From positions 4,149,141 through 4,213,140 of the forward strand of contig NC_029541.1 in assembly GCF_001577835.2 (NCBI RefSeq): 64,000 nucleotides of DNA. The letters are read 5' to 3'. The stretch comes from Coturnix japonica (taxonomy: Eukaryota > Chordata > Aves > Galliformes > Phasianidae). The notes under the pieces are model-generated. The model had not been told where the DNA came from. It was given only the letters and a program-made list of their open reading frames with translations, and ran no database searches. The position numbers and the translations under genes are program-made. Below, piece by piece: positions 23,001 to 33,454 of the stretch; positions within the stretch are counted from its first letter, which is position 1, and each line of letters begins with the position of its first letter.

Positions 23001-26000
23001 GGGTGATGGCGAGCCAGGTGGGCAGCTCCAGCACATTCTGCAGCACCTCCTCATCCAGCTCCAGGTTGGTCAGCTGCCCCTGCCCCTTCAGGGTGCTCAG
23101 GTTGATTTTGTCTGGTGAGAGATTCTTGGTAAAGCTACAAGAGAGGAGAGGAAAGACTCTAAAAGCCAGGCCAAACTGCTGAGACCCACGGAGCCTTTCA
23201 GAAGGGTGTGCTAAGTGCAAGGAATCTGCTTCCTTCTTTCTTAAAACCTTTTGACATTTTTAGGCCCAAAGCAAATTGGTTTTTCCAAAAAAAATCCACC
23301 AAAAAAACCCCAAATCCCTTCACATTTTGCTATTTGAGGGGACTTTGTTTATTTGTTCTGTTTCAATCAAACTCCAGGAACTGAAAATTCCACCTAAAGC
23401 CCCGGGAAGGCAGAATTCAGCAGAACTGCCTTAGGACAGAAATGAACCCAAACCAAAGCCCAACCACAGCAGGAGAACAACCCTGCTCCCCCCAGGAGCG
23501 ATGAAGTGCTTTATTGCCCACATTTCTCCAGGTACTGAGGACAGAGGAAAGTCAAAGACCATCCATAAACTGTTTTTATTGCTGTCTCTTCAAACAAACT
23601 CTCTGGTCAGCAGGTCCAGTGCAACCCAACCCTCAGCCCAAACTCCCCATTGGCATCCATCACCCCGCTCCCTCTGCTCCAGTTCCTCCTCCTTGGGGTT
23701 TATTCTTGCATATATTCTGCTATTGCCCTCGTGGGCTTGAGATTTAAGCGTAACAGATGGAATGATTCCAGCAGGGCTGACGAAGGGCAGCAAGCTCTGC
23801 TGCAAACCTGCAAACCATGTCTCAGCAGAGAACTGCTTCACTCGGTGCATACGTGGGTCAAAAATAACCCCGGGTGTGCTGGGAAAGGAGGGTGAAGCTG
23901 TGACATCGGACACTGCGGGAGGGAGCAGCATGAAACACAACCCAGCTGAAACAAAACGTCTGCATTCCTCTGCAGGGAAAGGCTGCAGAAGGAGGAGAGC
24001 ACAGCAGGCAGTGGATGGAAGCATCCTCAGCTGCACCCAATGCATGTTAGTGGGGTATATAGGAGCAGAGGTGATGATGTATGACTGCAAACTTGGAAGC
24101 TTGCAGCTGCCAGATTGAACAGAACTGCTTTGGTCACTGTCAGGGGAAGGACGGAGCTGTAAGAGCAGACGATGTGAGCTGCCTGCTGGCAGACTTGCAT
24201 TCATACTCGTCAGCAGTAACATTTTTGGCAGCACGGATTGCTGGCCTAGAGAAAAATGAATGAAAACGGTGCCTATGAGGAAAGCAGACTGTGTGGGATA
24301 GTTGCTTTTTTTCCCCCTTAACTCTGGAAGGAGTCATGCAGCACTAAGCCGGCCAGCCCACAAAAAGTCAACGCAGAAAATCCTTTCCCACCCCTGATAG
24401 AGCCGTCCTGCACTCACAAGGGCATTCTGCAGCTGTGTACACAAGCACAAATGCATCCGCTCCCATGCCATGAGTGACAGCCTCCTTTCTAGCAGCATCT
24501 GCAGCCAACAGCCAATGGAGCATCACAGTCACCTGCACCCATGTTAAGCCTGATGCTGCAGGCACTGCAGCTCTCAACCAGCAGACGTGGAGTTGTGAAC
24601 TGTGCCATCCCAGTGTCTGGGCAGAATAAAGGCCTTGCTCCTTCCTAAGCCGGATGAGTGAACCCTCAGCAGCTCTTTGGACCTGCCTGAAAAGCACCGT
24701 GTTCTTTCCAGGAGCCCTTGGCCTTTGGGATCCCCCATTACATCCTGTAGGTGGGCACAGGACTGTTCCTCTTTGCCCCATCATCAGCCTGAGCACATGG
24801 ACAAGAAATGATGCCCCATTCACCAGCTGGGAGATCCAATGGCTGCAAACCCACTGACTGCAAGGAGGAGTTTGGCCATACATAAAACATCTCCATCTAC
24901 ACCTGCAGCTGCATCCAACAGATAAAAACCTCCCCTTGGAGCCACCCCCTCACACACAGACCATCACATCGGCACATCTTCCACCCCAGACCTCTTTGCA
25001 ATTACCCACTAATCACCACCTACTGCACGCAACCAGCACCCACACAGCAAAACACTCGTCCCTATTAATATCCTCGTTACTATGGTTATTATATGCAAGA
25101 ACTAATTAGCAGGACAGCAGCGACCTTGGCTTTATTTGGTGCCATGCATCATCCATCGGCAGGAGCCAATAACCCCCGGTGGTCGCCACTACAGCAGATG
25201 GAAAAGTACTGTGCAAAGCTCTGTGTTAGGGCAGCTCCCTTAATGCTGAGTGCTGTGAGCCACAGGTCAGGATTACATGGAGATAAAGTCACAAGTGGCA
25301 AAAGGAAAGGTCGGGAAGTGCTGAGTCCAGGGGGGCTTTCAAGGAACAGCAGAAGCTCTGACTGCAAAACACATCTGGGAATGAACCGAAAGGGGACTCA
25401 GGAGGAAATAAAACTGGGTGAGTGATGGGAACTGCTATAAAAAGGGAGGAAAACGGCGCCTTGGAGGCACATGGGGAGAAAAAGAAAAACCTTTTCAGGA
25501 AGCAAAACCACTTAAGTAGGTTTTGTACAACCCAGGAGCCCTCTGCCTGCTCACAGCGCTGCCCAGCACTGATAAAGGGCCAGACCACGCAACAGCCCAA
25601 ATCCAAGGGCAGAGGCACTGCCAGCACAGAATGCCTCAAACAATTCCTTATCAGCTCTCCAGGCTCCCAGAGCAGCAGTTTATCTGCTGCAATGCAATAC
25701 AATGCATCTGCAGCCAAAGGGCTCAGCAATTCAAGTCCAAGTGAAACCCTTGAGGACAACCCAGGTTTCCAAGCAGATGAAAGAGACTGCAGCACTCACC
25801 AAGGCTGCCTCCCTGCTCACACACCCCAAAGCACAATGAAAACCAGGAAATTAGGGGGATTTCTTACACTGCTGCCACCTCCTTTGGTACCTGGAGGCTG
25901 GTGAAGCAAAGCACAGCTTTAACCTGCATGGGACACGGGCTGGATGCTGGCAGGGTGGGACAGCACTGTGCATAGGATGGGTTTTGCTATTTGCAGCTCG

Positions 26001-28282
26001 TTGGCTGGGCGCTCACTGAGCTTTAAATGGCGCTGCCCCATAAAGGCTGGAACATGAAACCTCTGCAGCTGCCAGGGAATTTCCCAGGGCTGACCCTCAA
26101 GTGAGCAACAGTGCACAAAGAAAACAAGGAAGAAGCATGGAGAGCAAACACAGCACCCCACTGCCTGTGCCAGGCAGGAGCCCCACTGCTCTCACTGCTC
26201 ATCTCGTGATCTGAGCCGGGTTTTGCTTTCCCAATGGCAGGAAATCCAAAGCAATGACATCATTCCGAGTCAGCTGAGCAGCACAGGGCTGAAGGAGCCC
26301 CAAAGAGATGAAACAGAGCGCCGGCAGCACGGGGAGGTTGCACTGCATCACTGCAATGCTCCACCAAGCCCAGCAGGAAGATGCATGCAGACCGAGCAAT
26401 GGAAATGCAATTTCTCCTTGCATTTGCAAGAGCCTATTTAACATTCCACGCTGCTGCCTTGAGCTGAGGGGAGGCAGCTGCAAACAGCTGGTAGCAGCAG
26501 CAGCAGCTGATGTTTGTTTGGCCAAATGAGAGCTTGGCACAGTGCAGCACAGCAGCCCCATTAGCATTAGAGATTACCTTCTGTGAAAGATAAATGTCAC
26601 ATCCTGTCCTGCCTACCTTCCTCTTCCCCACCCCTGTTTGAACAAGGGATCAGTAGCTGCAAGTAACTACAATACATCAGGCTGCTGACTTGGCACTGCA
26701 GGCTTAGGGAGAGCGGCTGGAGAGGCACCAGGTGAGACCTCACCTCAAATAATGGGCTCAGGTCCCTGCAGGAAAAATGCTCAGGTGAAGGGCAGTGAAG
26801 TTGGTGAGGAGATGAGAAAGAGTGTGGGGAGGAGGAGCCCAGCACCCCACAGATACCAGGCAGGAGGCTCAGCAACGACGTGACCCATCTCCTTTCTCGG
26901 GTGACAAGAGATAGGACACGAGGAAAAGGTCTCAAGTGGCACCAGGAGGGGTTAGATCAGAATCAGAAAGGATTTCTCTATGGAGATGGCAGCCAAGTGC
27001 TGGAAGGGGCAGCCCAGGGAGGTGGTGGGAGTTTCATCCTTGGGGGGGGTTGATCCTTTGGTGATGGGACCTGAGGATCCTGAAGGACTTTTCCAACTTA
27101 GACAACGCTGTGATTCCATTACCTGGCTGAAAAGAACCCACTGAAAAGCAGGAACAGAACAACTGCAGCACACAGAGCTGGAATGGCAAAACATCCCCTT
27201 TGAATCCAGTACCAGCGTTCAAAATGCATTGCTGCAAAGTACCTGCAATATTGAACTGAGCACCCACAAATAATGCTTGAACTGAAGCTCTGCTTCAGCC
27301 TGCGGGAGCTGCTGCTTTCACCCAGCTCTCCTTGCTGCCAATGCAAAGGGCAGGAGGCTGCATCCATCACAGACCCATCAGTGCCATGATTTGAGATGGA
27401 GCAGCACAAGAATCCTGGCCATCCCTGATATTAGATGAGCAGAAATTCAGGCCCTGCTGCACACAGCTCTGAGCCCCAACCAATGCAGGTGGATGCTCCG
27501 TGCAGCTCAATTAAAGTTTGCAGGGATCGCTCCCAGGGTCCCAAAGCTCTGAGTGCAGCCTTGGAAGGAGCTTTAATCCTCAGCCCAGCATTGATGCCAT
27601 GGGACGCCGGGTCTGATCTCGTGCCCCTCGCTTTACATCTGACTCTGCCAGAGCCACACACAGGACTCCATCACACACAGGACTCCATCACACACAGGTC
27701 TCCATCACACACAGGAGGGCACAGAAGCGGTGCCAGCGATGGGAGACCGCCCTGCAAGGACGGGCTGAGAGCTGAGAAATAAAGGGACGGTCTGCAGCGG
27801 GGTCTGTGTGACAGGACGAGGGGATGGGGTCACAAAGAGCGGAGTTGAGGCCGGATTTAAGGCAGGGTTTGCACTGCAAGGGGTTCATAGAGCGGCGGTG
27901 CTGCATCCCCAGGGGCTGCGGGCAGTGACGGTCCCCGTGCGCTGCAGGGAGCGGAACGGGCTGAACCATCAGCTCTGAGGGTCCGTCCCGGCTCCGCTCG
28001 GCTCCTCCGCAGGGAAACTGAGGCACCGGACCCAGCCAAGGTCAGCGCGGAGCCAAAACTCGCCGCCATTCCCCCCCACCGCCCGGCACGGCCGATCTGC
28101 CCCCACCGACACAAACAGCGGCCGGACACAGCGCACAGCGCAGCACAACGGCAGAACCACCGGGACACACAGCGGCCATAGGGACGGACCGACATCGTGT
28201 ACCCCCCAAAACACACCGCCCCCCCCGCGGCTCCTCACCGGGACAAGTGCTTCAGGATCTGCTTCTTGATGATGGCGGCCAT
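11011..28282 (-). CDS. BLTP3A: BLTP3A (UHRF1BP1), bridge-like lipid transfer protein 3A (21 coding exons, 1465 residues)
   Basis: A chorein/VPS13-like lipid-transfer protein reported on late endosomal/lysosomal membranes; first named for binding UHRF1. Exons: 28282-28239, 23134-22972, 21927-21889, 21599-21508, 21316-21127, 20968-20828, 19958-19788, 19501-19324, 18955-18869, 18624-18460, 17959-17817, 17429-17288, 16890-16697, 16355-14815, 14596-14403, 13922-13771, 13685-13538, 12852-12587, 11966-11858, 11668-11556, 11136-11011. All junctions keep frame (4398 bases); human is 1440 residues. The N-terminus MAAIIKKQILKHLSRFTKNL begins the chorein-type domain. Exons 5-13 track human closely. Exon 14 (residues 584-1097) holds an acidic Ser-rich linker (about 860-1040), then four 11-residue amphipathic repeats (1048-1091). 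Exon 15 has an LIR-like FVML (1155-1158). The C-terminus is a short coiled coil ending KYNPLFEL. The ATG at 28282 was chosen by homology; the frame is open upstream to 28507. The least sure boundaries are the exon 16 donor (GTCAGA) and the exon 3 donor (GTAACG). Confidence 0.94.
12856..13055 (-). mobile_element. CR1 LINE 3' fragment, minus strand, abutting BLTP3A exon 18
   Basis: Read on the minus strand it gives the CR1 3' end: GAACAGGTTGCCCAAGGAGG, then the usual wording through ATGTGGCTCTGGGCAGCCTG and the GCAGGGGGTTGG block, then the degenerate ATTCTRTG tail. It is 5'-truncated near 13055, as usual for CR1. It lies in intron 17 in the same direction as the gene. Its tail region reaches the 3' splice site of exon 18 (exon begins 12852). 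Confidence 0.85.
14413..14424 (-). other. BLTP3A: LIR-like motif FVML in BLTP3A exon 15
   Basis: Residues 1155-1158 read F-V-M-L after an acidic/serine run (SVDSDGSDG), which fits the ATG8-binding consensus of an aromatic residue, two others, then Leu/Ile/Val, preceded by acidic residues. The human protein as I recall it has the same core. ATG8 binding of BLTP3A has been reported; that this copy does so is inference. Confidence 0.55.
14832..14963 (-). repeat. BLTP3A: Four tandem 11-residue amphipathic repeats inside BLTP3A exon 14
   Basis: Residues 1048-1091 split without gaps into four 11-mers; the first two are HMTKDATKEAL and HVTMDLTKEAM, and the others begin SITKDAL and EKMTSTM. A hydrophobic residue recurs at position 2 or 3 and at 11, with Thr-Lys around position 3-4. 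Such 11-mers form lipid-surface helices in synucleins and perilipins (established); that role here is inference. They are present in human with few changes, as far as I recall. Confidence 0.7.
20290..20640. other. Unassigned stretch in BLTP3A intron 6, possibly an old interspersed repeat
   Basis: Intron 6 is long compared with its neighbours, and this part has a texture unlike flanking sequence, with short internal echoes (GCAATCTCCACC / GCAATCTCCAAG at about 20330-20358). I cannot name a family, and I see no ends or target duplications. It is non-coding. Confidence 0.25.
26725..27122 (+). mobile_element. CR1 LINE 3' fragment, plus strand
   Basis: Diverged CR1 3' region: GGTGACAAGAGATAGGACACG, AGTGCTGGAAGGGGCAGCCC, then AGGATCCTGAAGGACTTTTC and a tail ending GTGATTCCATTA. 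It opposes BLTP3A. Divergence and small indels suggest an older copy. The 5' edge is approximate. Confidence 0.75.
27652..27718. repeat. Short tandem repeat, unit about 17 bases
   Basis: About three and a half copies of a unit CAGGACTCCATCACACA in BLTP3A intron 1, with one single-base variant (GGTCTCC). Copy number is likely to vary between individuals. Confidence 0.8.
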
Positions 28283-28880
28283 GCCGCGTTGGGGGGCGGG
28301 GGATGGGATGGGGGCGTTCAGCGCTGCAGCCGTCGGGTCCCCATCGCCGCCCCGCTCCGCTCCGCCCCGCCGCTCCCGTCCGCCCCCTGTCGGCACCGCA
28401 CGGTCCCGTCCCTGCGCTGTGCCCGGAGGGGCGGCACCGAGGGTGGGAATAACGCGCTTATGGGGCTGTTCGGTCTGAAACACCAGCACAACGTGACACA
28501 TGGACACGTTTACCGACCCCCCCCCTCCCCAGGCAGCCGCTGCAGCCCCGCACGACCATCCCTAACACCCAGCCCCCTCCTTAACCACAACCTCCCCGTT
28601 TCGTTAGGAATTAACAGCAATTAACGACCATTTCCCCAATGAGAGATCGCTGCAGGCTTTCTCAGCATCGCTGTTTTAAATGAAAGCCATGCGTGCTTGT
28701 GTAGAAACAACTCCTGGTTAAAGCAAGCTGTTGGTTGTACTTGTCTCTGGAAACTGTAAAGGTTTCTCTAAGGAAACCTTAAAAATCAAAGTGTAACACA
28801 AGTAAAAGGATGCAATGAGGAGCGACATCCAGCCAAGCACAGAATCACGGCAAGGTTTTCATACATAAACCAGCTCCAAT
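28283..28880 (-). promoter_or_regulatory. BLTP3A promoter and SNRPC-BLTP3A spacer
   Basis: CpG-rich DNA upstream of the BLTP3A start, with GC boxes around 28340-28385 and a YY1-like ATGGCGGC overlapping the start codon region (28271-28280). No TATA box. The minus-strand frame is open back to 28507 in frame with the protein, but GC-rich composition explains this. SNRPC lies upstream in the same direction, its poly(A) signal about 600 bases from this start, so the spacer must hold SNRPC termination and BLTP3A initiation. Confidence 0.6.
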
Positions 28881-28882
28881 GT

Positions 28883-28888
28883 TTTATT
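28883..28888 (-). terminator. SNRPC: SNRPC poly(A) signal AATAAA
   Basis: On the minus strand the canonical AATAAA lies about 190 bases past the SNRPC stop codon (29084-29082), giving a short 3' UTR of about 210 bases. It is the only canonical signal I see in the spacer. Confidence 0.75.
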
Positions 28889-29081
28889 TCAACAGGGGAA
28901 AGAAACCAAAAACCAGAGCGGTGACACAAGCATCGCTCCAAGCATCTGAGTCGAACCGTCTGCAATCAGAGCAGATCTCATCTACACACTGTTGGCATAT
29001 AAAACCCTTGGGATGTTGCACTACGACATTTCAGCACGTGGAAGGTCTTCATATGAAAAAGAACTGGACGATTCCAGGCCT

Positions 29082-32000
29082 TTATCTGTCTGGACGGGTC
29101 ATCCCTGGCCTGGTTGGCACCATCATGGGTCTCGAGGGCGGCCTCATCATCGGTGGCCCTGGCATCATTGGCATGTGTCCTCCCATGGGGGGCCTCATCC
29201 CTGGAGCTACAAGGAAAGAGGAAACATCAGAGGGGAGCTCCCTGGATCAGCAGCTGTGCACGACTTGCAGGATTCCCCCCAGACCTCAGAAAGCTTCTAT
29301 CTATTAAGTGTGTAAATCCAGAGCAGGTGCTTTACAAAGAGCAGTGCTTTCAGTGCAGCTCCTCCATCTACTGCCCCACAGCCACGATGCTGCCCACATT
29401 CCATGCTTCAAAGAAACACTTAAAGAACATTATCTACCAGAAAGGCAATAATTGCTAATATACTTCACTGCTTTTGGTGTGTGTGCGGGTGTTCCTTTAG
29501 ATCTGCTGCAGTAACTGAGTGGGTAAAAGTCCTTTGAGAATCCTCCACATGCAGAATAAGGCATTTCAGTTTACCTTTCCATTCTAATAAAGGCCCCTTT
29601 CTGAGGTACTTTGCTCCTTTGGAACACATTAAGATGTTTTAAACACCAAACTTCAGCTATTGCTGAAGAGCATCTCTCGTGCAAAGATGGGAGCACTGCA
29701 ATCATAGAACTGCTAAATCATATCATATGAACTGCTGAATAATTAAAGCCTGTGCTGTAAGACTAGAGGTAGAAGATCTGCCATTTAGCACAGCAATAAT
29801 TCCAGCAGTACGGCAGGACTCACAAGTGCTTTCAATAATAAAGGAGCTTTAGAATAGAACAGGCTGCCAAGTGCTAATTACAGAGAGTTGTTTCCCCACT
29901 TACCAGGTCCAACTGGCATCATTCCTGGTGGGGGTGGGCCCATCATTGGCATCATCGGGGGTCCACCCATATGAGGGGCCGGCATCATGCCAGGCCGTGG
30001 GGGACCAGCTGGACACACACAGATCAGTTACATGCTTTCATCAACAAGGTGCCATTTCAAATAGCTATTAACCTCCACAGGAAACTCCAGTAAAGATAAC
30101 GTCAATTGTTTTACAACCGCCTGCTTTCATTTTCAGTTTCAGCTTTGACTTCAGGTGGCAAATAGAGAAGCAAAGAATAGCTTAGCTATTATTTCCCACT
30201 TTGCATATTTAATGCAAGGAACTGCCAAAGCTCGACTCCCTGCCAGTCACTGTGCAAAACAAGGTTATCAATCTTACATTACCATACAAAACCCCCTCAC
30301 AATGCTGGTAGTTTCAATGAGTTTATCTACACAGCAGCTATCGAGTAATGAGGGAGTGCACAGTTCTATTGCTGTGCTCAGCATTATGAAGGCAAAACAA
30401 AGTGAAGATCTCTCAGAGCCTTCTCTTGCATTTCAATATTCACGAGCTCAATGCTGCTTGGTTCCAAGCTAAGAGGACTTGCTTTGCTAGTCCAGGAAAC
30501 ATAGAACAGTGCAGGTAAGGTCCTGCTGCCATTACAGCCCACAAATACAGACTTACGGATGCTGGGAGGTGGGGGGATCATGGCTCCTCCAGGAGGTGGC
30601 GCTGAGAATGGGGTCGGTGGGATTTTCCCTTGCTGGAATGCAGCCGCTACATTGGGGGGGAAAAAAAAAAGAAAAAAAAAGAGAAAGAATCCCAGAAGAA
30701 AAACCAGTTACTAAGCAGAGGAAGCTCCTGTGCCGACCAACGCTCCTTCTCACGGCAAACATTCAGAGCATTCAGAATATACTTAACGTCGTGTTGCACA
30801 CTCATTTGTTTTCTTACTCTGGAACAAATCCCTGGTTTACACTGCTTGGCAAGATGGAAGCACCTGATATTCCTGAAGACAGTTATTACAGTAATTACTC
30901 CAGCTGAGACTACAGAGCTCCGTGATGCATTTCACACACCTGGCTGTAGTGGATAGTAGAGAAAATACGTCATGATTTGCAGCTGTAACTTTTCACCTGG
31001 GATCATTAAGTGTTGAAAACCATAAGAGGCCAAAGATAAGGCAGGGGACAAAAAGCATGGAAAGCATCCAGTGGGAAAGGGAAGAAATTCCAGAGGCTGG
31101 AATTGATCAAAAAGGCAAAAGATGTGACAGCTGGAAACATCTAAAGGAAGAAAGGTGCCTTGGGGTTAGTGTAGCATTTCTGTTTATCCCATTCAGAGTG
31201 AAAAGGTCTCAGATCTGAGACAGCTCAGAGGGAAACAATCCCCAACACTGACAGGGGAAGCTTTATTCAAGCTTCCAGTTGTAAGGGAGGAAAAATAAAC
31301 CAAACAAGAACATTTTCACTATCAAATAACTGCCCCTTGAGCCCTAAGGGTGTTAGTTTATATATAGCCCTGAGAGGACTTTCTATCTAAGTCTGTGACC
31401 ACAAGCACAGCTTTGTGCTGTGCCACCTTGCATGACATTATGAGCAGCGCTAAAGGTGAGTGTAACCTCAATGACACTGCAACAACACTTGCATGGCCCA
31501 TCACACAGAGCTTGATCTGTCACGTGAAGATCACGTTGGGATGAGTTTAGATTTAAAGTCGCATTCTCGTTTGTGTTTCACACAATAACCAGGGAAGTTA
31601 TGTCGAATCAGCACAGAGAAACAGGAAAGGAAGCACTTAAAGACAGAAGCCAAAGCAAAGCACAGCAGGATCACAAAAGGATTCGCCTTACTTGTTTTAT
31701 CGATCAGGCTCTGGGCTTGTTCCTCCATCCATTTCTGGTAATAATCCTTCACATTCTCTTTGTGCTTTCGGCCGCTGCAGTGAGTTTTCCTCACGGAGGG
31801 CTGAGAAAGATCAGATAAAGCTAAAGCTCAGGGAGCAGCACGTAACAGCACTTATTGGAGCTGGGATACAGCTGGCTCCTTTGGAAGCACAGAACGGGTT
31901 GGTTTGTGTGTGCAGGGAGAGGACGGGAGCTGTGCAATGACCTGGGAGAGTGGTGAGGCCCTGGAACAGGCTGCCCAGGGAGGTTGTGGATGCCCCGTCC

Positions 32001-32693
32001 TTGGAGGTGTTCAAGGCCGGGTTGGACGGGGCCATGGGCAACCTGATCTATGGGGTCTCTATGGGGATCTGTGGGGTCTATGGGGTCTCCATGGGGTCTC
32101 CTGGGCAACCTGATGTAGTAAATGTGTATGTGTGGTGGCCCTGCTGGGCAGGGGGTTGGAACTACATGATCCGTGAGGTCCCTTCCAACCCGGGTCATTC
32201 TGTGATTCTGTGTAATGTATAGAAATACTGGGAGACTTGAGTTTAAGCATGAAGCCATGTTAATGCTGAGCCAGCGGGCTGCACTAACATAAGATAACCA
32301 ACATAAGGGCACTTAATACATAAGAATAAAGCCTCCTATTAACATGAGAGCATTTCTAACACAACATTCTTTCTCTTTATTCCTTTTTGCCACGACAACC
32401 AACCAACACAGCCCCCATTTCAATGCAGTGTGTGCAATGGAGGCCGCTACTCACCGAGTCATGGGTCAGGTACGTGTCACAATAGTCACAGTAAAACCTA
32501 CGGGGGGAACGGACAGGCCCCGTTAGTGCCCGGGCGGCACCTCACGCTCCGTTACAGCCCATAGCCGGGCTCACACAGCGGAACCGACTCACGCACCGAA
32601 CCGTCCCGCTGCCGAACCCGGCGGCTCCGAACCCAACAGCCCCAATAGCCCCAATAACCCCCCCAGGCCTCCCAGCCCCGCTCACTTGGGCAT
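29082..32693 (-). CDS. SNRPC: SNRPC, U1 snRNP protein C (six exons, 159 residues)
   Basis: U1-C stabilises U1 snRNA pairing with the 5' splice site (family knowledge). Exons: 32693-32686, 32497-32455, 31800-31692, 30646-30557, 30008-29904, 29206-29082; 480 bases including TAA, the same 159 residues as human. The N-terminus [16 protein letters not shown] and [16 protein letters not shown] form the U1-type C2H2 zinc finger with ligands C6, C9, H24 and H30; it is split over three exons, the first carrying only 8 coding bases. The Lys-rich helix is followed by the Pro/Met/Gly-rich tail and the end [11 protein letters not shown]. Only about three residues differ from human as I recall it (for example Ser for Ala in RPPSRPMM). 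The start has A at -3. The gene shares its promoter with ILRUN. Confidence 0.97.
30650..30690. repeat. A-rich low-complexity run before SNRPC exon 4
   Basis: G-run then (A)nG tract on the plus strand. On the transcribed strand it is a long pyrimidine tract, T-rich then C-rich, ending at the exon 4 acceptor (TGTAG at 30647-30651). It probably serves as an unusually long polypyrimidine tract. Confidence 0.6.
31945..32216 (+). mobile_element. CR1 LINE 3' fragment with an internal minisatellite
   Basis: Plus-strand CR1 3' end in SNRPC intron 2, antisense to the gene: GGCCCTGGAACAGGCTGCCC, GCCCCGTCCTTGGAGGTGTT, then GGCAGGGGGTTGGAACTACA and the tail ATTCTGTGATTCTGTG. Similarity to the CR1 consensus is high, so it is a young copy. 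The element is interrupted at 32048-32102 by a TATGGGGTCTC-type repeat flanked by two copies of GGGCAACCTGAT. Confidence 0.88.
32036..32114. repeat. TATGGGGTCTC minisatellite inside CR1
   Basis: About five imperfect 10-12 base units around TATGGGGTCTC lie between direct copies of GGGCAACCTGAT at 32036-32047 and 32103-32114. The normal CR1 carries that 12-mer once, so the segment arose after insertion by local duplication and expansion. Confidence 0.75.
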
Positions 32694-33454
32694 AGTGCTC
32701 CCCGCGCCGCCGCCGCCAGGAAGTGACGCAATCAGCCTGCGACACAAACAGCTCCTTCCGCCACGTGACCCGGAAGTCCGGTTAGACACTCGGCGCGCTC
32801 TACGGTGGCGTGAGAGGGACTAAAAGAGCAGCGCGATGCGCTTCGCGTTCCGTCATTGCTCGGCCTGGGCTTCAATCACTAAACCACAGCACGGAATGAC
32901 TCGGGTTGGGCTGCTCCAACCTAATGCAACTCGTAGTGCTGAGCTCACTATAAAAACGGGAACTTTAGCGCCGTTTTGAGTGGAATTCAGGCAAACCCAG
33001 CGCTTTAAGGAACGTTCCAGGCCAGCCTTCCCAGCAGCCCTTGCGCCGCGCGATGACGTCACACAGCCCATTGTCACGTGACTGATTTGCATACATCAAC
33101 ACGCGCCTCGCCTCCCGCGCCGCCTCCATATATGGCAATGCGCGGTTGGGGGGTTATGCAAATCACCCTCCCTTCCTGTGCTCTCATTGGTCCTCACCTC
33201 TCCCTTAGCGTCACGCCAGGCGTACGCCTCGCGCTCATTTGCATGCACGCACGGCGACGTCGGCGCGGTGACGTCACAAGCGCGTGCGGCGGGTGGAGCT
33301 GCGCATGCGCCGTGCTGCTCGCGCCCGAGCGTCGCCCGCGCCCCCTCCTCTCCCGTGTGTCCCCTCCCCCCGCCCCCCCCAGCCCGTCTCCCCCTTGGCC
33401 CCATGCGGCGCTGAGCTGCGGGGCCGAGCCCGGGGCGGCGGGGCCCGAATCGCC
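32694..33454. promoter_or_regulatory. SNRPC/ILRUN divergent promoter
   Basis: The two start codons are 761 bases apart. Motifs seen: composite ETS-CRE AGGAAGTGACGCAA at 32718-32731, E-box CACGTGAC at 32762-32769, ETS CCGGAAGT at 32770-32777, CRE TGACGTCA at 33054-33061, TCACGTGA at 33074-33081, octamer ATTTGCAT at 33085-33092, CArG box CCATATATGG at 33126-33135, inverse octamer ATGCAAAT at 33156-33163, CCAAT-type ATTGG at 33185-33189, octamer at 33237-33244, CRE at 33269-33276 and NRF1 TGCGCATGCGC at 33300-33310. Motif matches are seen in the sequence; their use is inference. A three-codon upstream frame (ATG CGG CGC TGA, 33403-33414) lies in the likely ILRUN 5' UTR. Confidence 0.8.

Larger units (their letters stand above)
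23135..28238 (-). other. BLTP3A intron 1: non-coding, contains one CR1 fragment
   Basis: The longest intron of the gene (5.1 kb). Apart from the CR1 fragment at 26725-27122 and a short tandem repeat at 27652-27718, I see no gene. Open frames of 110-210 codons on both strands (for example 23590-24234 and 24368-24883, minus) resemble no family I know and show no splice or start context that would support them. Confidence 0.6.

Noticed and set aside
23590-24234. 214-codon minus-strand open frame in BLTP3A intron 1
   Set aside because: No recognisable domain and no promoter or splice support; the length is possible by chance over 64 kb.
28283-28507. N-terminal extension of BLTP3A
   Set aside because: An open frame in GC-rich DNA with no similarity; the homologous start with good context is at 28282.
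33085-33276. A snRNA gene in the SNRPC-ILRUN promoter, suggested by the octamers
   Set aside because: No U1, U2, U4 or U6-like sequence or proximal element of the snRNA type follows the octamers.
33305-33454. N-terminally extended ILRUN from an in-frame upstream ATG
   Set aside because: The ATG lies inside a consensus NRF1 site in the promoter, has weak context, and the human protein starts at the downstream Met.
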